Part shown: in pieces, positions 51,772 to 60,309 of the stretch | Numbering within the stretch: the first letter of the stretch is position 1 | Layout: each line of letters begins with the position of its first letter | Source of the DNA: Sporomusa ovata DSM 2662 | GTDB lineage: Bacteria > Bacillota > Negativicutes > Sporomusales > Sporomusaceae | Length of the DNA stretch: 64,000 nucleotides | Reading direction: 5' to 3' | Assembly: GCF_000445445.1 (NCBI RefSeq) | Contig: NZ_ASXP01000004.1 | Coordinates: 1 to 64,000, forward strand | Position numbers and translations under genes: made by a program | The notes under the pieces: model-generated | What the model was told of the DNA's origin: nothing | The model's database searches: none | What the model saw: the letters and a program-made list of their open reading frames with translations, nothing else

Positions 51772-51963
51772 ATGCTATATAAATATGAGTATTATGATTT
51801 GCAACCGCGGCAATTACAAGATCAAATATCTCTTACTGTGTTTTATGAAAAAGTCCGGGAAGAATTGGGAGCAGCTTTTAAAAAAGCATTTTACCAAATG
51901 GAAGAATGGGTTATCCCAATGGTTCGAAAGATGTATCCGACATGTACAAATCCGGCAGGCTGA
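51772..51963 (+). CDS. Small protein of unknown function
   Basis: 63 residues: MLYKYEYYDLQPRQLQDQIS, then an amphipathic stretch (FYEKVREELGAAFKKAFYQM) ending in MYPTCTNPAG. ATG 51772 has AAGGGGGAG nine bases before it. A hairpin TCCGGC / GCCGGA overlaps its stop. Not recognised. Confidence 0.55.
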   Translation: MLYKYEYYDLQPRQLQDQISLTVFYEKVREELGAAFKKAFYQMEEWVIPMVRKMYPTCTNPAG

Positions 51964-52049
51964 GCCGGATGAATCTGAGTTCAAATTGAGGCTAGTGAGT
52001 GTAGCCCGGTAGTGTACGGAAAATTTTTCGATAAAAACTGTTAAAATAC

Positions 52050-52085
52050 AAAAAACTTGCCTATGTAAATATAGACAAGTTTTTT
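52050..52085 (-). terminator. Terminator of the reverse-strand tRNA cluster
   Basis: AAAAAACTTG / CAAGTTTTTTT with an inner CTAT/ATAG; A-rich on the left so it ends reverse-strand transcripts, and may act both ways. Confidence 0.75.
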
Positions 52086-52162
52086 TGGTGGCGGCGCAGG
52101 GATTTGAACCCCGGACACTGCGGGTATGAACCGCATGCTCTAGCCAACTGAGCTACGCCGCC
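52086..52162 (-). tRNA. tRNA-Met (CAT), elongator
   Basis: Acceptor GGCGGCG/CGCCGCC, anticodon loop TTCATAC, encoded CCA; close to the Bacillus elongator tRNA-Met. Confidence 0.95.
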
Positions 52163-52180
52163 GTATAAAAAAATAGTAAA

Positions 52181-52256
52181 TGGAGCTAGTGACCGGGATT
52201 GAACCGGTGACCTTATCCTTACCAAGGATACGCTCTACCGACTGAGCTACACCAGC
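52181..52256 (-). tRNA. tRNA-Thr (GGT)
   Basis: Acceptor GCTGGTG/CACTAGC (one G-T pair), anticodon loop TTGGTAA, encoded CCA. Confidence 0.95.
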
Positions 52257-52258
52257 AT

Positions 52259-52334
<76 letters not shown>

Positions 52335-52359
52335 ATATTGATTTTTTGCCACAGAGTAG

Positions 52360-52388
52360 ATTATATAGTAGAGTAAATAAGATGTCAA
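52360..52388 (-). promoter_or_regulatory. Promoter of the reverse-strand tRNA cluster
   Basis: Reverse strand TTGACA (52388-52383), 17-base spacer, TATAAT (52365-52360): exact consensus, 26 bases before tRNA-fMet. Confidence 0.92.
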
Positions 52389-52597
52389 TCTTTTTTAGGC
52401 CAAATGGTCCAGTAATTAGCCCAGTAATTAATGGAAGGCAACCTAGCATTGACTACTGTTATTTTATGGTGTATATTAAATTATTGTACTGTTTACGTTA
52501 GTAAGAGTATAATCCCCTAGAGCCTTGCTAAGATTATTTCCCGTTAACACGACAGTTATGCTATAAAATATAATAGAATTAACTTTAGGAGGAAACA

Positions 52598-54202
52598 ATG
52601 TCAAATCTTGTTCCCGAAATTAGTAAACGCCGTACCTTTGCAATTATTTCCCATCCTGATGCCGGTAAAACAACATTAACAGAAAAATTATTGCTATTTG
52701 GTGGAGCTATTCGTCTGGCTGGTTCGGTCAAGGCGAGAAAAGCCCAAAAGCATGCTGTATCTGACTGGATGGAGATTGAGAAGCAGCGTGGTATCTCAGT
52801 AACGTCCAGCGTCTTGCAGTTTGATTATGATGGTTATCGCGTTAATATATTAGATACTCCCGGTCACCAGGACTTTAGTGAAGATACATATCGTACCTTG
52901 ATGGCGGCTGATAGCGCAGTCATGCTGATTGATGTGGCTAAAGGTGTAGAAGACCAAACTAAAAAATTATTTCAAGTTTGTAAACAGCGGAGAATACCAG
53001 TATTCACCTTCGTGAATAAGCTTGACCGCTACGGACGCAACCCTTTTGAACTTATGGAAGAAATTGAGAAGGTTCTAGGTATCCGTGCTTATCCAATGAA
53101 TTGGCCAATTGGAATTGATGGGAATTATAAAGGCGTTTATATACGTAAACAAGCTAAGATAGAATTGTTTGAACGCAGTGGTGAGCATGGACAGTGGGCA
53201 CTCCCGTCAACGCAGGGCAGTGTAGATGATCCGGCTTTTAAAGAACTGCTTGGGGAGGAGATTCATCAGGCATTGTGTGATGATATTGCGCTCTTAGATG
53301 TGGCCGGTGAAACATTTGATTTTGACAAAGTAACCAACGGAGAACTTACCCCGATGTTTTTTGGCAGTGCTATGACTAATTTTGGGGTTCGGTTGTTTTT
53401 AGAGGACTTCTTAGAAATGGCGCCACCACCTGTGCCAAGAATGTCCTCTGAAGGCTTTGTTGCTCCTGATAATGATAAATTTTCAGCTTTTGTGTTTAAA
53501 ATTCAGGCTAATATGAATCCGGCTCACCGAGATCGCTTGGCTTTTATGCGGATATGCTCAGGAAAATTTGAACGGGGCATGACTGTGTATCATGTACAGT
53601 CTAAAAAACCGATAAAGCTGGCACAGCCTCAGCAATTTTTGGCGCAAGAACGAACAATTATTGATGAAGCCTATCCGGGAGATATCATTGGGTTATTTGA
53701 TCCAGGAATTTTTGGTATTGGTGATACCTTGTGTCAGGAAGGTTCAGTCTTTACATTCCAGGACTTTCCTGTTTTTCCCCCGGAACAGTTTGCTCGCATT
53801 CAAGCTAAAGATACTATGAAACGAAAGCAATTTGTTAAGGGAATGACCCAACTGACACAAGAAGGAGCTGTACAGGTCTTTCATCAGCCTGACTATCCTG
53901 TAGAATCTTTTGTTGTGGGCGTTGTTGGCTCATTGCAATTTGAGGTGCTTGAATACCGTTTGAAACACGAATATGGTGTAGACATCTTAATGAATAAATT
54001 ACCGTATTCGATAGCCCGCTGGCTTATTGGCGAAAATCTTGATGGTAAGGCTATGAAAAATATGGATAGCGGTCTTTTGGTGCAAGACATAAAGGACAGA
54101 CCGGTTGCCTTAATTAGTAATGAGTGGCAGCTAAGATGGGTGGTAGAACGGAATCCGGAAGTAGAATTCCTGGTCGTGCCTGAAGACGCACAGCAGGTCT
54201 GA
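52598..54202 (+). CDS. prfC: Peptide chain release factor 3
   Basis: 534-residue GTPase that recycles RF1/RF2 after termination. G1 SHPDAGKTTLTEKLL, then GISVTSSVLQF (G2), DTPGHQDFSEDTYR (G3), NKLDRYGRNP (G4). Length and all motifs normal. ATG 52598 after TAGGAGG. Confidence 0.97.
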   Translation: MSNLVPEISKRRTFAIISHPDAGKTTLTEKLLLFGGAIRLAGSVKARKAQKHAVSDWMEIEKQRGISVTSSVLQFDYDGYRVNILDTPGHQDFSEDTYRTLMAADSAVMLIDVAKGVEDQTKKLFQVCKQRRIPVFTFVNKLDRYGRNPFELMEEIEKVLGIRAYPMNWPIGIDGNYKGVYIRKQAKIELFERSGEHGQWALPSTQGSVDDPAFKELLGEEIHQALCDDIALLDVAGETFDFDKVTNGELTPMFFGSAMTNFGVRLFLEDFLEMAPPPVPRMSSEGFVAPDNDKFSAFVFKIQANMNPAHRDRLAFMRICSGKFERGMTVYHVQSKKPIKLAQPQQFLAQERTIIDEAYPGDIIGLFDPGIFGIGDTLCQEGSVFTFQDFPVFPPEQFARIQAKDTMKRKQFVKGMTQLTQEGAVQVFHQPDYPVESFVVGVVGSLQFEVLEYRLKHEYGVDILMNKLPYSIARWLIGENLDGKAMKNMDSGLLVQDIKDRPVALISNEWQLRWVVERNPEVEFLVVPEDAQQV

Positions 54203-54216
54203 GGGGGCATAAGGCT

Positions 54217-54543
54217 ATGTATACCTTTCCGCTAGAGACCGATGAACTTATTAAGAAGAAATGTCTCGCCAGTTATGCTAGTAATAGAGAAGTTTTAACT
54301 GGAGCACTTTACCTGACAGATCAGCGTTTGGTATTTGTCGGCTATGCCCTTAACATTGCCAACAAATATATGGATGAGGTACCGCTAGCTCATATAAAAG
54401 AAATACTGCCGGAAAAGACTTTTTTTGTTATCCCCAATGTACTTAAGGTAGTTACTATCAAAGATAAAGTACTTAAATTTATTGTAGAAGGCCGTAATGA
54501 ATGGCTTAAGGCCATTCAAAGACAAATTGACATAGTTGATTAA
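54217..54543 (+). CDS. Small PH/GRAM-like domain protein
   Basis: 108 residues of mostly beta structure ending in one helix: LTGALYLTDQRLVFVGYAL, IKEILPEKTFFVIPNVLKVV, EWLKAIQRQIDIVD. Fits a bacterial GRAM/PH domain, usually a protein- or lipid-binding module. ATG 54217 after GAGGGGG, 14 bases past prfC, so probably co-transcribed. Confidence 0.75.
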   Translation: MYTFPLETDELIKKKCLASYASNREVLTGALYLTDQRLVFVGYALNIANKYMDEVPLAHIKEILPEKTFFVIPNVLKVVTIKDKVLKFIVEGRNEWLKAIQRQIDIVD

Positions 54544-54620
54544 CTATAAAATACATCACTCTCTTCATTGTCATTGTATGCAAATAAGCTGTGAAACATA
54601 TACTATATGAGAAGGGAGTG

Positions 54621-55526
54621 ATGGTGGTGAATTTGCTTTCCATCGGCCTGAACAAAGCGACCGGGAATATCAAGGAAAAGTTGGAACTAGATTGTAACAT
54701 ACTGACTCAAGAAGGCTTCCGGATAGTTATCGAAGAACTGGACCGAGGCAATTACAAGTTTTTGGGCATAAATATTATTGATGGCGAATTATCTTTTCGC
54801 AATTATGAAAGGATAAAAGCAGTTTTAAAAAACAGTGTATCGCAGATACTTGCAGATTGGATTATTACCAATGAAGAACAGCGACTCATAAATAAAATTG
54901 TTGCCAACAACTATTTTTATTTTAATCATGACGAACGCGCTACAGTGGAATCAAATGCTTTGAGAGTGCTTGCCGGCAGTTCGGCCCGTTATAAGCTAAT
55001 ACTAACTCGAATTTTAGATTATCTTGAGAATCACCATGAACTAGTACTTGATGGTTTTTTGAATTTCCGGCTAAAAGATTACCGCTTGCAGCTATCACAG
55101 ATTATTGATAACGTTGTTGATGACTTTATGATGGAACTTGAATATAAGGAGTTTATTCGGCTGTTACGGTATTTTGTCGATGTTCAGGAGCCACGCGAAG
55201 AGGAAGCTCATGTAGTTATCAAGGATAATGTTTTTACCCTTTTTGATTCACATGGCAAAGTAATTGCTAATCAATATATGGATGACATGGTATTGCCGAA
55301 TAGAACCGGCGATAGTTTTGACAGCCTTAACTATGAAGATATGTTAATAAGTACTTTAATAACGATTGCACCACGGAATATTATGATACATAGTACTAAT
55401 CGACTTAGAGACAAAGATCTTTTAGACACAATAAAAAGTGTATTTGATGATCGGGTAGTAGTCTGTAAGGGTTGCGAACTATGTTCAACTGATTATGCCG
55501 GCAAATCAAATCATACTGAGTCATAA
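54621..55526 (+). CDS. ytxC: Putative sporulation protein YtxC
   Basis: 301 residues of the YtxC family, known from sporulating Firmicutes and lying before thrS in Bacillus, the same order as here. Conserved YFYFNHDERATVESNALRVL cited in full, FLNFRLKDYRLQLSQII and EYKEFIRLLRYFVDVQ. C-terminal CKGCELC cysteine cluster may bind metal. Start ATG 54621, GTG 54624 or GTG 54627; the last has the best spacing from AAGGGAG. Confidence 0.85.
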   Translation: MVVNLLSIGLNKATGNIKEKLELDCNILTQEGFRIVIEELDRGNYKFLGINIIDGELSFRNYERIKAVLKNSVSQILADWIITNEEQRLINKIVANNYFYFNHDERATVESNALRVLAGSSARYKLILTRILDYLENHHELVLDGFLNFRLKDYRLQLSQIIDNVVDDFMMELEYKEFIRLLRYFVDVQEPREEEAHVVIKDNVFTLFDSHGKVIANQYMDDMVLPNRTGDSFDSLNYEDMLISTLITIAPRNIMIHSTNRLRDKDLLDTIKSVFDDRVVVCKGCELCSTDYAGKSNHTES

Positions 55527-55528
55527 AC

Positions 55529-55557
55529 TTGACATTCTTACTAGATTTGTATATAAT
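55529..55557 (+). promoter_or_regulatory. Promoter of the thrS T-box transcript
   Basis: TTGACA (55529-55534), 17-base spacer, TATAAT (55552-55557): exact SigA consensus. Confidence 0.93.
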
Positions 55558-55584
55558 TTTTGGTAATTAAACATTGTTATCAAC

Positions 55585-55818
55585 AGTAATGCCGAGGACA
55601 AGATACTATCGAGAAAGGCGTTTCAGAGAAAAGATGCCGCAGGCTGTAAGCATCTTTGCGCAAACCAATAGTATTACCACCTTGAAACTGCTTCGCTGAA
55701 CCAAAAGTAAGCCTAGCCGGGGATACCCCCCGTTATCAAAGTCTGAGATGGCTATTAGCCAAACAGGGTGGAACCACGGGTATAAACTCTCGTCCCTATA
55801 GGGAATGAGAGTTTTTTT
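55585..55818 (+). promoter_or_regulatory. T-box leader upstream of thrS
   Basis: Antiterminator sequence AGGGTGGAACCACGGG (55765-55780) and terminator ACTCTCGTCCC / GGGAATGAGAGT with T run (55786-55817). A candidate Thr specifier ACC is near 55676-55681. Senses uncharged tRNA-Thr by inference from thrS. Confidence 0.93.
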
Positions 55819-55843
55819 ATTTGGGTTAAGGAGGCTACCAAAC

Positions 55844-57754
55844 ATGAGTAAAATTAGGATGATATTAAAGGACGGAGCCGTACGTGAGGTTGAACAGGGA
55901 ATAACCTTGGCTGAAGCCGCAAAATCCATTAGTCGCAACTTGGAAAAAGCAGCATTGGTTGCTAAGGTGAATGGTCAGGTGACTGATCTAACTGCCAAAT
56001 TGGAAAATGAAGCCAATGTTGAATTCTTAACATTTGACGATGAGGAAGGCAAGGCTGCTTTGCGCCATACCTCTTCACATATTCTAGCGCAAGCCGTTAA
56101 ACGTTTGTATGGTGATGTAAAATTGGGCATTGGCCCATCAATTGCCAATGGCTTTTACTATGACTTTGATACTACTCATACGTTTACCCCGGAAGATTTA
56201 GTAAAAATTCAGGCTGAGATGGAGAAAATAGTAAAAGAAAATTTGCCGCTTGAGCGCAAAACTGTTAGTCGTGAAGAAGCCCTTTCGCTGTTTGCAGCCC
56301 AGGATGAAGTATATAAACAGGAGCTTATTCGCGATTTACCGGAAGATGTGGCGATATCTCTATATAAGCAAGGCGAATTTGTTGACTTATGTGCAGGACC
56401 GCATGTTATGGCTACTGGCCGGGTTAAGGCTATCAAGCTGCAGAGTATTGCCGGAGCTTACTGGCGTGGGGACGAAAAACGCAAGATGCTGCAACGTATC
56501 TATGGAACTTCCTTTGAAAAGAAAGCTGATTTAGATGCCTATATCACGATGATGGAAGAGGCAGCCAAACGTGACCATCGCAAATTAGGACGCGAGCTTG
56601 ATTTGTTCAGTATCCAGGATGAAGGTCCGGGATTTCCATTTTTCCATCCGAAAGGGATGGTTGTTCGTAACGAACTTGAGGCTTTTTGGCGTAAGTTGCA
56701 CCTGAAATTTGGTTATCAGGAAATTAAAACCCCCATTATCCTTCACCAAAAACTCTGGCAACAATCCGGTCACTGGGATCATTACCGTGAAAATATGTAT
56801 TTCACTAAGATAGATGAAGAAGGCTATGCAGTTAAGCCGATGAATTGCCCTGGAGGGATTTTGGTATATCGTACGCAGCACCACAGCTACCGGGATTTGC
56901 CGCTACGGACCTGCGAGTTAGGACTTGTTCACCGTCATGAACTTTCAGGAGCACTGCATGGACTGATGCGGGTACGCAGCTTCACCCAGGATGATGCCCA
57001 CATTTTTATGTTGCCATCACAAATTAAGGCTGAAATCAAGAAGGTTATTGAGCTTTTCAATACAGTATACAGCGTTTTTGGATTATCCTATCATGCTGAA
57101 TTAAGTACGAAGCCGGAAAAAGCCATGGGTTCTGATGAAATATGGGAAACGGCGACAACAGCTCTTAAAGAAGCACTAGAAGAACTGGAAATGTCTTTTA
57201 AAATAAATCCGGGAGATGGTGCTTTCTACGGTCCTAAAATTGACTTCCACCTTCAAGATTCCATCGGTCGTACCTGGCAATGTGGTACCATTCAATTGGA
57301 TATGCTGATGCCGGAAAAATTTGACCTGAATTATATCGGGGAAGATGGACTTAAACATCGTCCGGTAATGATTCACCGGGTAGCTTATGGTAGTTTAGAA
57401 CGCTTTATTGGTATTTTAATTGAACATTATGCCGGAGCATTTCCAATATGGTTAGCACCTGTACAGGTTAAGATATTACCAATAAGTGAACGTCATGCTG
57501 AGTATGCCAGAGAACTTGCACAAAGTATGTTTGAACAGGATATTCGCGTCGAAGTAGATGATCGCAACGAAAAGATTGGTTACAAAATTCGCGAAGGTCA
57601 AATGCAAAAATTACCTTACATGCTTGTAGTGGGCGATAAAGAAGCGGAAACCCGTACTGTGGCTGTTCGTAAACGGGGGCAAGGGGATGTTGGTGCAATG
57701 CCTGTTGATGATTTCATTACAATGGCAATTGCTGAAATTGCTGCCAAAAGCTAA
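55844..57754 (+). CDS. thrS: Threonyl-tRNA synthetase
   Basis: 636 residues: TGS domain (1-62), editing domain with HTSSHILAQAVKRLYG, class II core with MNCPGG, VHRHELSGALHGLMRVRSFT cited in full, QDDAH and the C-terminal anticodon domain. ATG 55844 follows AAGGAGG. T-box controlled, single gene. Confidence 0.97.
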   Translation: MSKIRMILKDGAVREVEQGITLAEAAKSISRNLEKAALVAKVNGQVTDLTAKLENEANVEFLTFDDEEGKAALRHTSSHILAQAVKRLYGDVKLGIGPSIANGFYYDFDTTHTFTPEDLVKIQAEMEKIVKENLPLERKTVSREEALSLFAAQDEVYKQELIRDLPEDVAISLYKQGEFVDLCAGPHVMATGRVKAIKLQSIAGAYWRGDEKRKMLQRIYGTSFEKKADLDAYITMMEEAAKRDHRKLGRELDLFSIQDEGPGFPFFHPKGMVVRNELEAFWRKLHLKFGYQEIKTPIILHQKLWQQSGHWDHYRENMYFTKIDEEGYAVKPMNCPGGILVYRTQHHSYRDLPLRTCELGLVHRHELSGALHGLMRVRSFTQDDAHIFMLPSQIKAEIKKVIELFNTVYSVFGLSYHAELSTKPEKAMGSDEIWETATTALKEALEELEMSFKINPGDGAFYGPKIDFHLQDSIGRTWQCGTIQLDMLMPEKFDLNYIGEDGLKHRPVMIHRVAYGSLERFIGILIEHYAGAFPIWLAPVQVKILPISERHAEYARELAQSMFEQDIRVEVDDRNEKIGYKIREGQMQKLPYMLVVGDKEAETRTVAVRKRGQGDVGAMPVDDFITMAIAEIAAKS

Positions 57755-57772
57755 TGTATTGTCGAAAATAGC

Positions 57773-57801
57773 TTGACTTGCCTGAAATTAGATGTTATGA
57801 T
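57773..57801 (+). promoter_or_regulatory. Promoter of infC-rpmI-rplT
   Basis: TTGACT (57773-57778), 17-base spacer, TATGAT (57796-57801). Confidence 0.8.
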
Positions 57802-57819
57802 AATTAAGTGATTTAAATA

Positions 57820-57945
57820 TCGCATTAAGCAGAAGCCATCCACTTCTCACCTTACAGCGCAGTACACTGTTGTTGGTAAGGTTATAGTAAGCAAAACGAT
57901 TTAGTTATGCTATTACGCGGGTGGTCTATGCCACCCGTTTTTTTA
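57820..57945 (+). promoter_or_regulatory. L20-type autoregulatory leader with terminator
   Basis: Structured leader before infC-rpmI-rplT. It contains CCATCCACTTCTCACCTTAC and ends in a terminator CGGGTGG-TCTATG-CCACCCG with seven T (57918-57944). In Bacillus the matching leader binds L20 and causes early termination; the same control is inferred from position and layout. Confidence 0.7.
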
Positions 57946-57981
57946 TTTAATTGAAACAAATACATCAGGAGGTGAGCGGCA

Positions 57982-58515
57982 ATTAGCAAAGAGACTTTAA
58001 AGATTAACGAAGAGATTCGGGCAAAGGATGTTCGCGTAACCAGCAGCACAAATGAGCCATTAGGGATTATGTCGCTAAGAGACGCGTTGCGTATAGCGGG
58101 GGAGCAAAATCTTGATTTAGTAGAGGTAGCACCAACTGCTAAACCGCCGGTATGCCGGATCATGGATTTTGGCAAATTCCGGTATGAGCAACAAAAACGC
58201 GATAAAGAAGTCAAGAAAAAGCAAAAGGTAGTTTCCATTAAAGAGGTTAAATTGCGTCCCAATATTGAGGACCATGACTTTAATGTAAAGCTAAAAAATG
58301 CCCAGCGCTTTTTAGAAGATGGCGACAAAGTCAAAGTAACAATCATGTTCAGAGGAAGGGAACTTTCTCATCCTGAACTGGGCAGACAAGTGCTGGTGCG
58401 AATGGCTACCTTACTTAAAGAAATGGCTAATATCGAACGTGATGCCAAGCTCGAAGGTAAAAATATGATTATGATTGTAGCTCCTAAGCCCAATACTACA
58501 CAATCCAGCACCTAA
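57982..58515 (+). CDS. infC: Translation initiation factor IF-3
   Basis: 177 residues. (M)SKETLKINEEIRAKDVRVT, central linker, then EVKLRPNIEDHDFNVKLKNA and VTIMFRGRELSHPELGR. The start is ATT 57982 with AGGAGGTGAG (57968-57977) four bases upstream; ATT/AUU starts are the rule for infC and give feedback control by IF-3 itself. The first standard start in frame (ATG 58069) would remove a third of the N-domain. Confidence 0.96.
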   Translation: MSKETLKINEEIRAKDVRVTSSTNEPLGIMSLRDALRIAGEQNLDLVEVAPTAKPPVCRIMDFGKFRYEQQKRDKEVKKKQKVVSIKEVKLRPNIEDHDFNVKLKNAQRFLEDGDKVKVTIMFRGRELSHPELGRQVLVRMATLLKEMANIERDAKLEGKNMIMIVAPKPNTTQSST

Positions 58516-58536
58516 ATAGAAAGGGGATATCTTACT

Positions 58537-58734
58537 ATGCCAAAAATGAAAACACGCCGAAGCGCTGCTAAACGTTTCAGAGTAACCGGCAGCGGTGAAT
58601 TTAAACGTTCCAAAGCTTTCAAAAGTCACATTCTTGAGAAAAAATCTCCATCCCGTAAACGCAATTTGCGTAAAGCAACTTTGGTTAGCAAATCTGACCA
58701 TGATCGCGTAGTGAAAATGATTCCTTACGCCTAA
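58537..58734 (+). CDS. rpmI: Ribosomal protein bL35
   Basis: 65 residues, very basic: PKMKTRRSAAKRFRVTGSGE and AFKSHILEKKSPSRKRNLRK. Second gene of the infC operon. ATG after AAAGGGG. Confidence 0.98.
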   Translation: MPKMKTRRSAAKRFRVTGSGEFKRSKAFKSHILEKKSPSRKRNLRKATLVSKSDHDRVVKMIPYA

Positions 58735-58773
58735 ACTATAAACAATTTATAAGTACATCAGGAGGTATCTGTC

Positions 58774-59130
58774 ATGCCAAGAGTTAAAAAAGGCGTTACT
58801 GCACATAGACGTCATAAAAAAATACTTAAATTAGCCAAAGGATATCGTGGTTCCAAGAGCAAGCTGTTCAAAAAAGCTAATGAAACCGTGATGAAAGCAT
58901 TGTACTATGCACGTGCTGACCGCCGCACCAAAAAAGGCGATTTCCGTAAACTATGGATTACCCGGATTAATGCTGCCGCCCGTATTAGTGGTATTTCTTA
59001 TAGTCAGCTTATTAACGGACTCAAAAAAGCTGGTGTAGAAGTTAACCGTAAAATGCTGGCTGACATGGCAGTTAACGATATGCCCGCATTTGGCAAGTTA
59101 GTAAGCGCTGCTAAAGATCAACTGAAATAA
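58774..59130 (+). CDS. rplT: Ribosomal protein bL20
   Basis: 118 residues: PRVKKGVTAHRRHKKILKLA and GYRGSKSKLFKKANETVMKA. Also the likely repressor of its own operon through the upstream leader. ATG after AGGAGG. Confidence 0.98.
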   Translation: MPRVKKGVTAHRRHKKILKLAKGYRGSKSKLFKKANETVMKALYYARADRRTKKGDFRKLWITRINAAARISGISYSQLINGLKKAGVEVNRKMLADMAVNDMPAFGKLVSAAKDQLK

Positions 59131-59138
59131 AAAAAAAC

Positions 59139-59167
59139 TCCCGAAGAATTTTCGGGATTTTTTTTTA
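59139..59167 (+). terminator. Terminator of the infC operon
   Basis: TCCCGAA-GAATT-TTCGGGA followed by nine T. Confidence 0.92.
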
Positions 59168-59349
59168 TGTATAATATTTATAAATATTGGTATTACTAGT
59201 AAACAAATCCAGCTAGCAGAAGCTGACTTGAAAAATTTGATTTTTGAGATAATTGGCAGGTTTTTTTTTGGCTCACGGCGAATAAACATTATATAACAAA
59301 CAATTGGCAATTTAAAAATTGTTTAATAAAACAAAAGGAGGAGTTCACC

Positions 59350-60198
59350 TTGGCCCTAGTAGCAATGAAAGAATTACTCCAGGATGCAAGAAAAAGAAAG
59401 TATGCAGTTGGTGGTTTTAATGTATTTAACTTTGAGACGTTAGGCGCTGTTATTGAGGTGGCAGAAGAACTAAAGACTCCCCTGGTGCTTGGCATTCCTG
59501 AGCGGTTATTTAAATTTGTCGATGTTGATACCCTGAGTGCTGCTATGAGTAGAGCTGCCCAAAAGGCTTCTGTGCCTGTAGCTCTCCATCTTGATCATGG
59601 ACATACTTATGAAGGGGTGATGAAAGCCATTCGCTGGGGATTTACGTCTGTTATGTTTGATGGTTCAGCATTGTCTTTCGAGGAAAACTTAAAACGCACT
59701 AAGGAAATTACTCGCATAGCCCATTCTCTCGGTGTATCAGTCGAGGGTGAATTGGGCTATGTTGGTTGTTATGGTAATATACAAGATATAAATGAAGAAA
59801 ATTTTGTTAAACCAGAGATGGCCCATGCTTTTGTAGAGAAAACCAAAGTGGATGCATTAGCCGTAGCAGTGGGGACAAATCATGGGGTCTATCACGGCAG
59901 TCCCAAACTTAATTTCTCGCGGCTCTCAGAACTTAATAGTACGGTTAATGTACCACTTGTTATGCATGGTGGCTCAAAACTTACTAAAGAAGATTACTAT
60001 AGCTCAATTCAGTCTGGTATAACAAAAATCAATATTGCTACAGATATGTCGCTGGCTGCCGCCGAAACCGTAAAAGCTGAAGTGGCTAAAAATCAGTCTG
60101 CCAATTATATTTACTTAATGTCAATGGTTAAGAATGGCGTTAAGGATGCAGTCCGTAGATATATGCTATCTTTCGACTGCATCTCAAAAGCAATATAG
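59350..60198 (+). CDS. Class II aldolase (fructose-bisphosphate/tagatose-bisphosphate type)
   Basis: 282-residue zinc aldolase. Metal and phosphate motifs: LHLDHGHTYEGVMKAIRWGF (His-Asp-His), GELGYVG, VAVGTNHGVYHGSPKLNFSR and MHGGSKLTKEDYYSSIQSGI, INIATD. The usual GGSG-like phosphate loop reads GGSK. The substrate cannot be fixed. TTG 59350 after AAAGGAGGAG. Confidence 0.88.
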   Translation: MALVAMKELLQDARKRKYAVGGFNVFNFETLGAVIEVAEELKTPLVLGIPERLFKFVDVDTLSAAMSRAAQKASVPVALHLDHGHTYEGVMKAIRWGFTSVMFDGSALSFEENLKRTKEITRIAHSLGVSVEGELGYVGCYGNIQDINEENFVKPEMAHAFVEKTKVDALAVAVGTNHGVYHGSPKLNFSRLSELNSTVNVPLVMHGGSKLTKEDYYSSIQSGITKINIATDMSLAAAETVKAEVAKNQSANYIYLMSMVKNGVKDAVRRYMLSFDCISKAI

Positions 60199-60219
60199 CT
60201 GACAACAATAGACGCCTAT

Positions 60220-60254
60220 AACCCCCCGGCGCATGCGCGAGCGGGGGGTTGTTT
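60220..60254 (+). terminator. Terminator after the aldolase gene
   Basis: AACCCCCC / GGGGGGTT with inner GCGC pairing, T-rich tail. Confidence 0.8.
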
Positions 60255-60309
60255 AGTTTTCTGAATTTGAGTATAATCGTTACGTATAATAGATTTAGGG
60301 GTGAAACAT

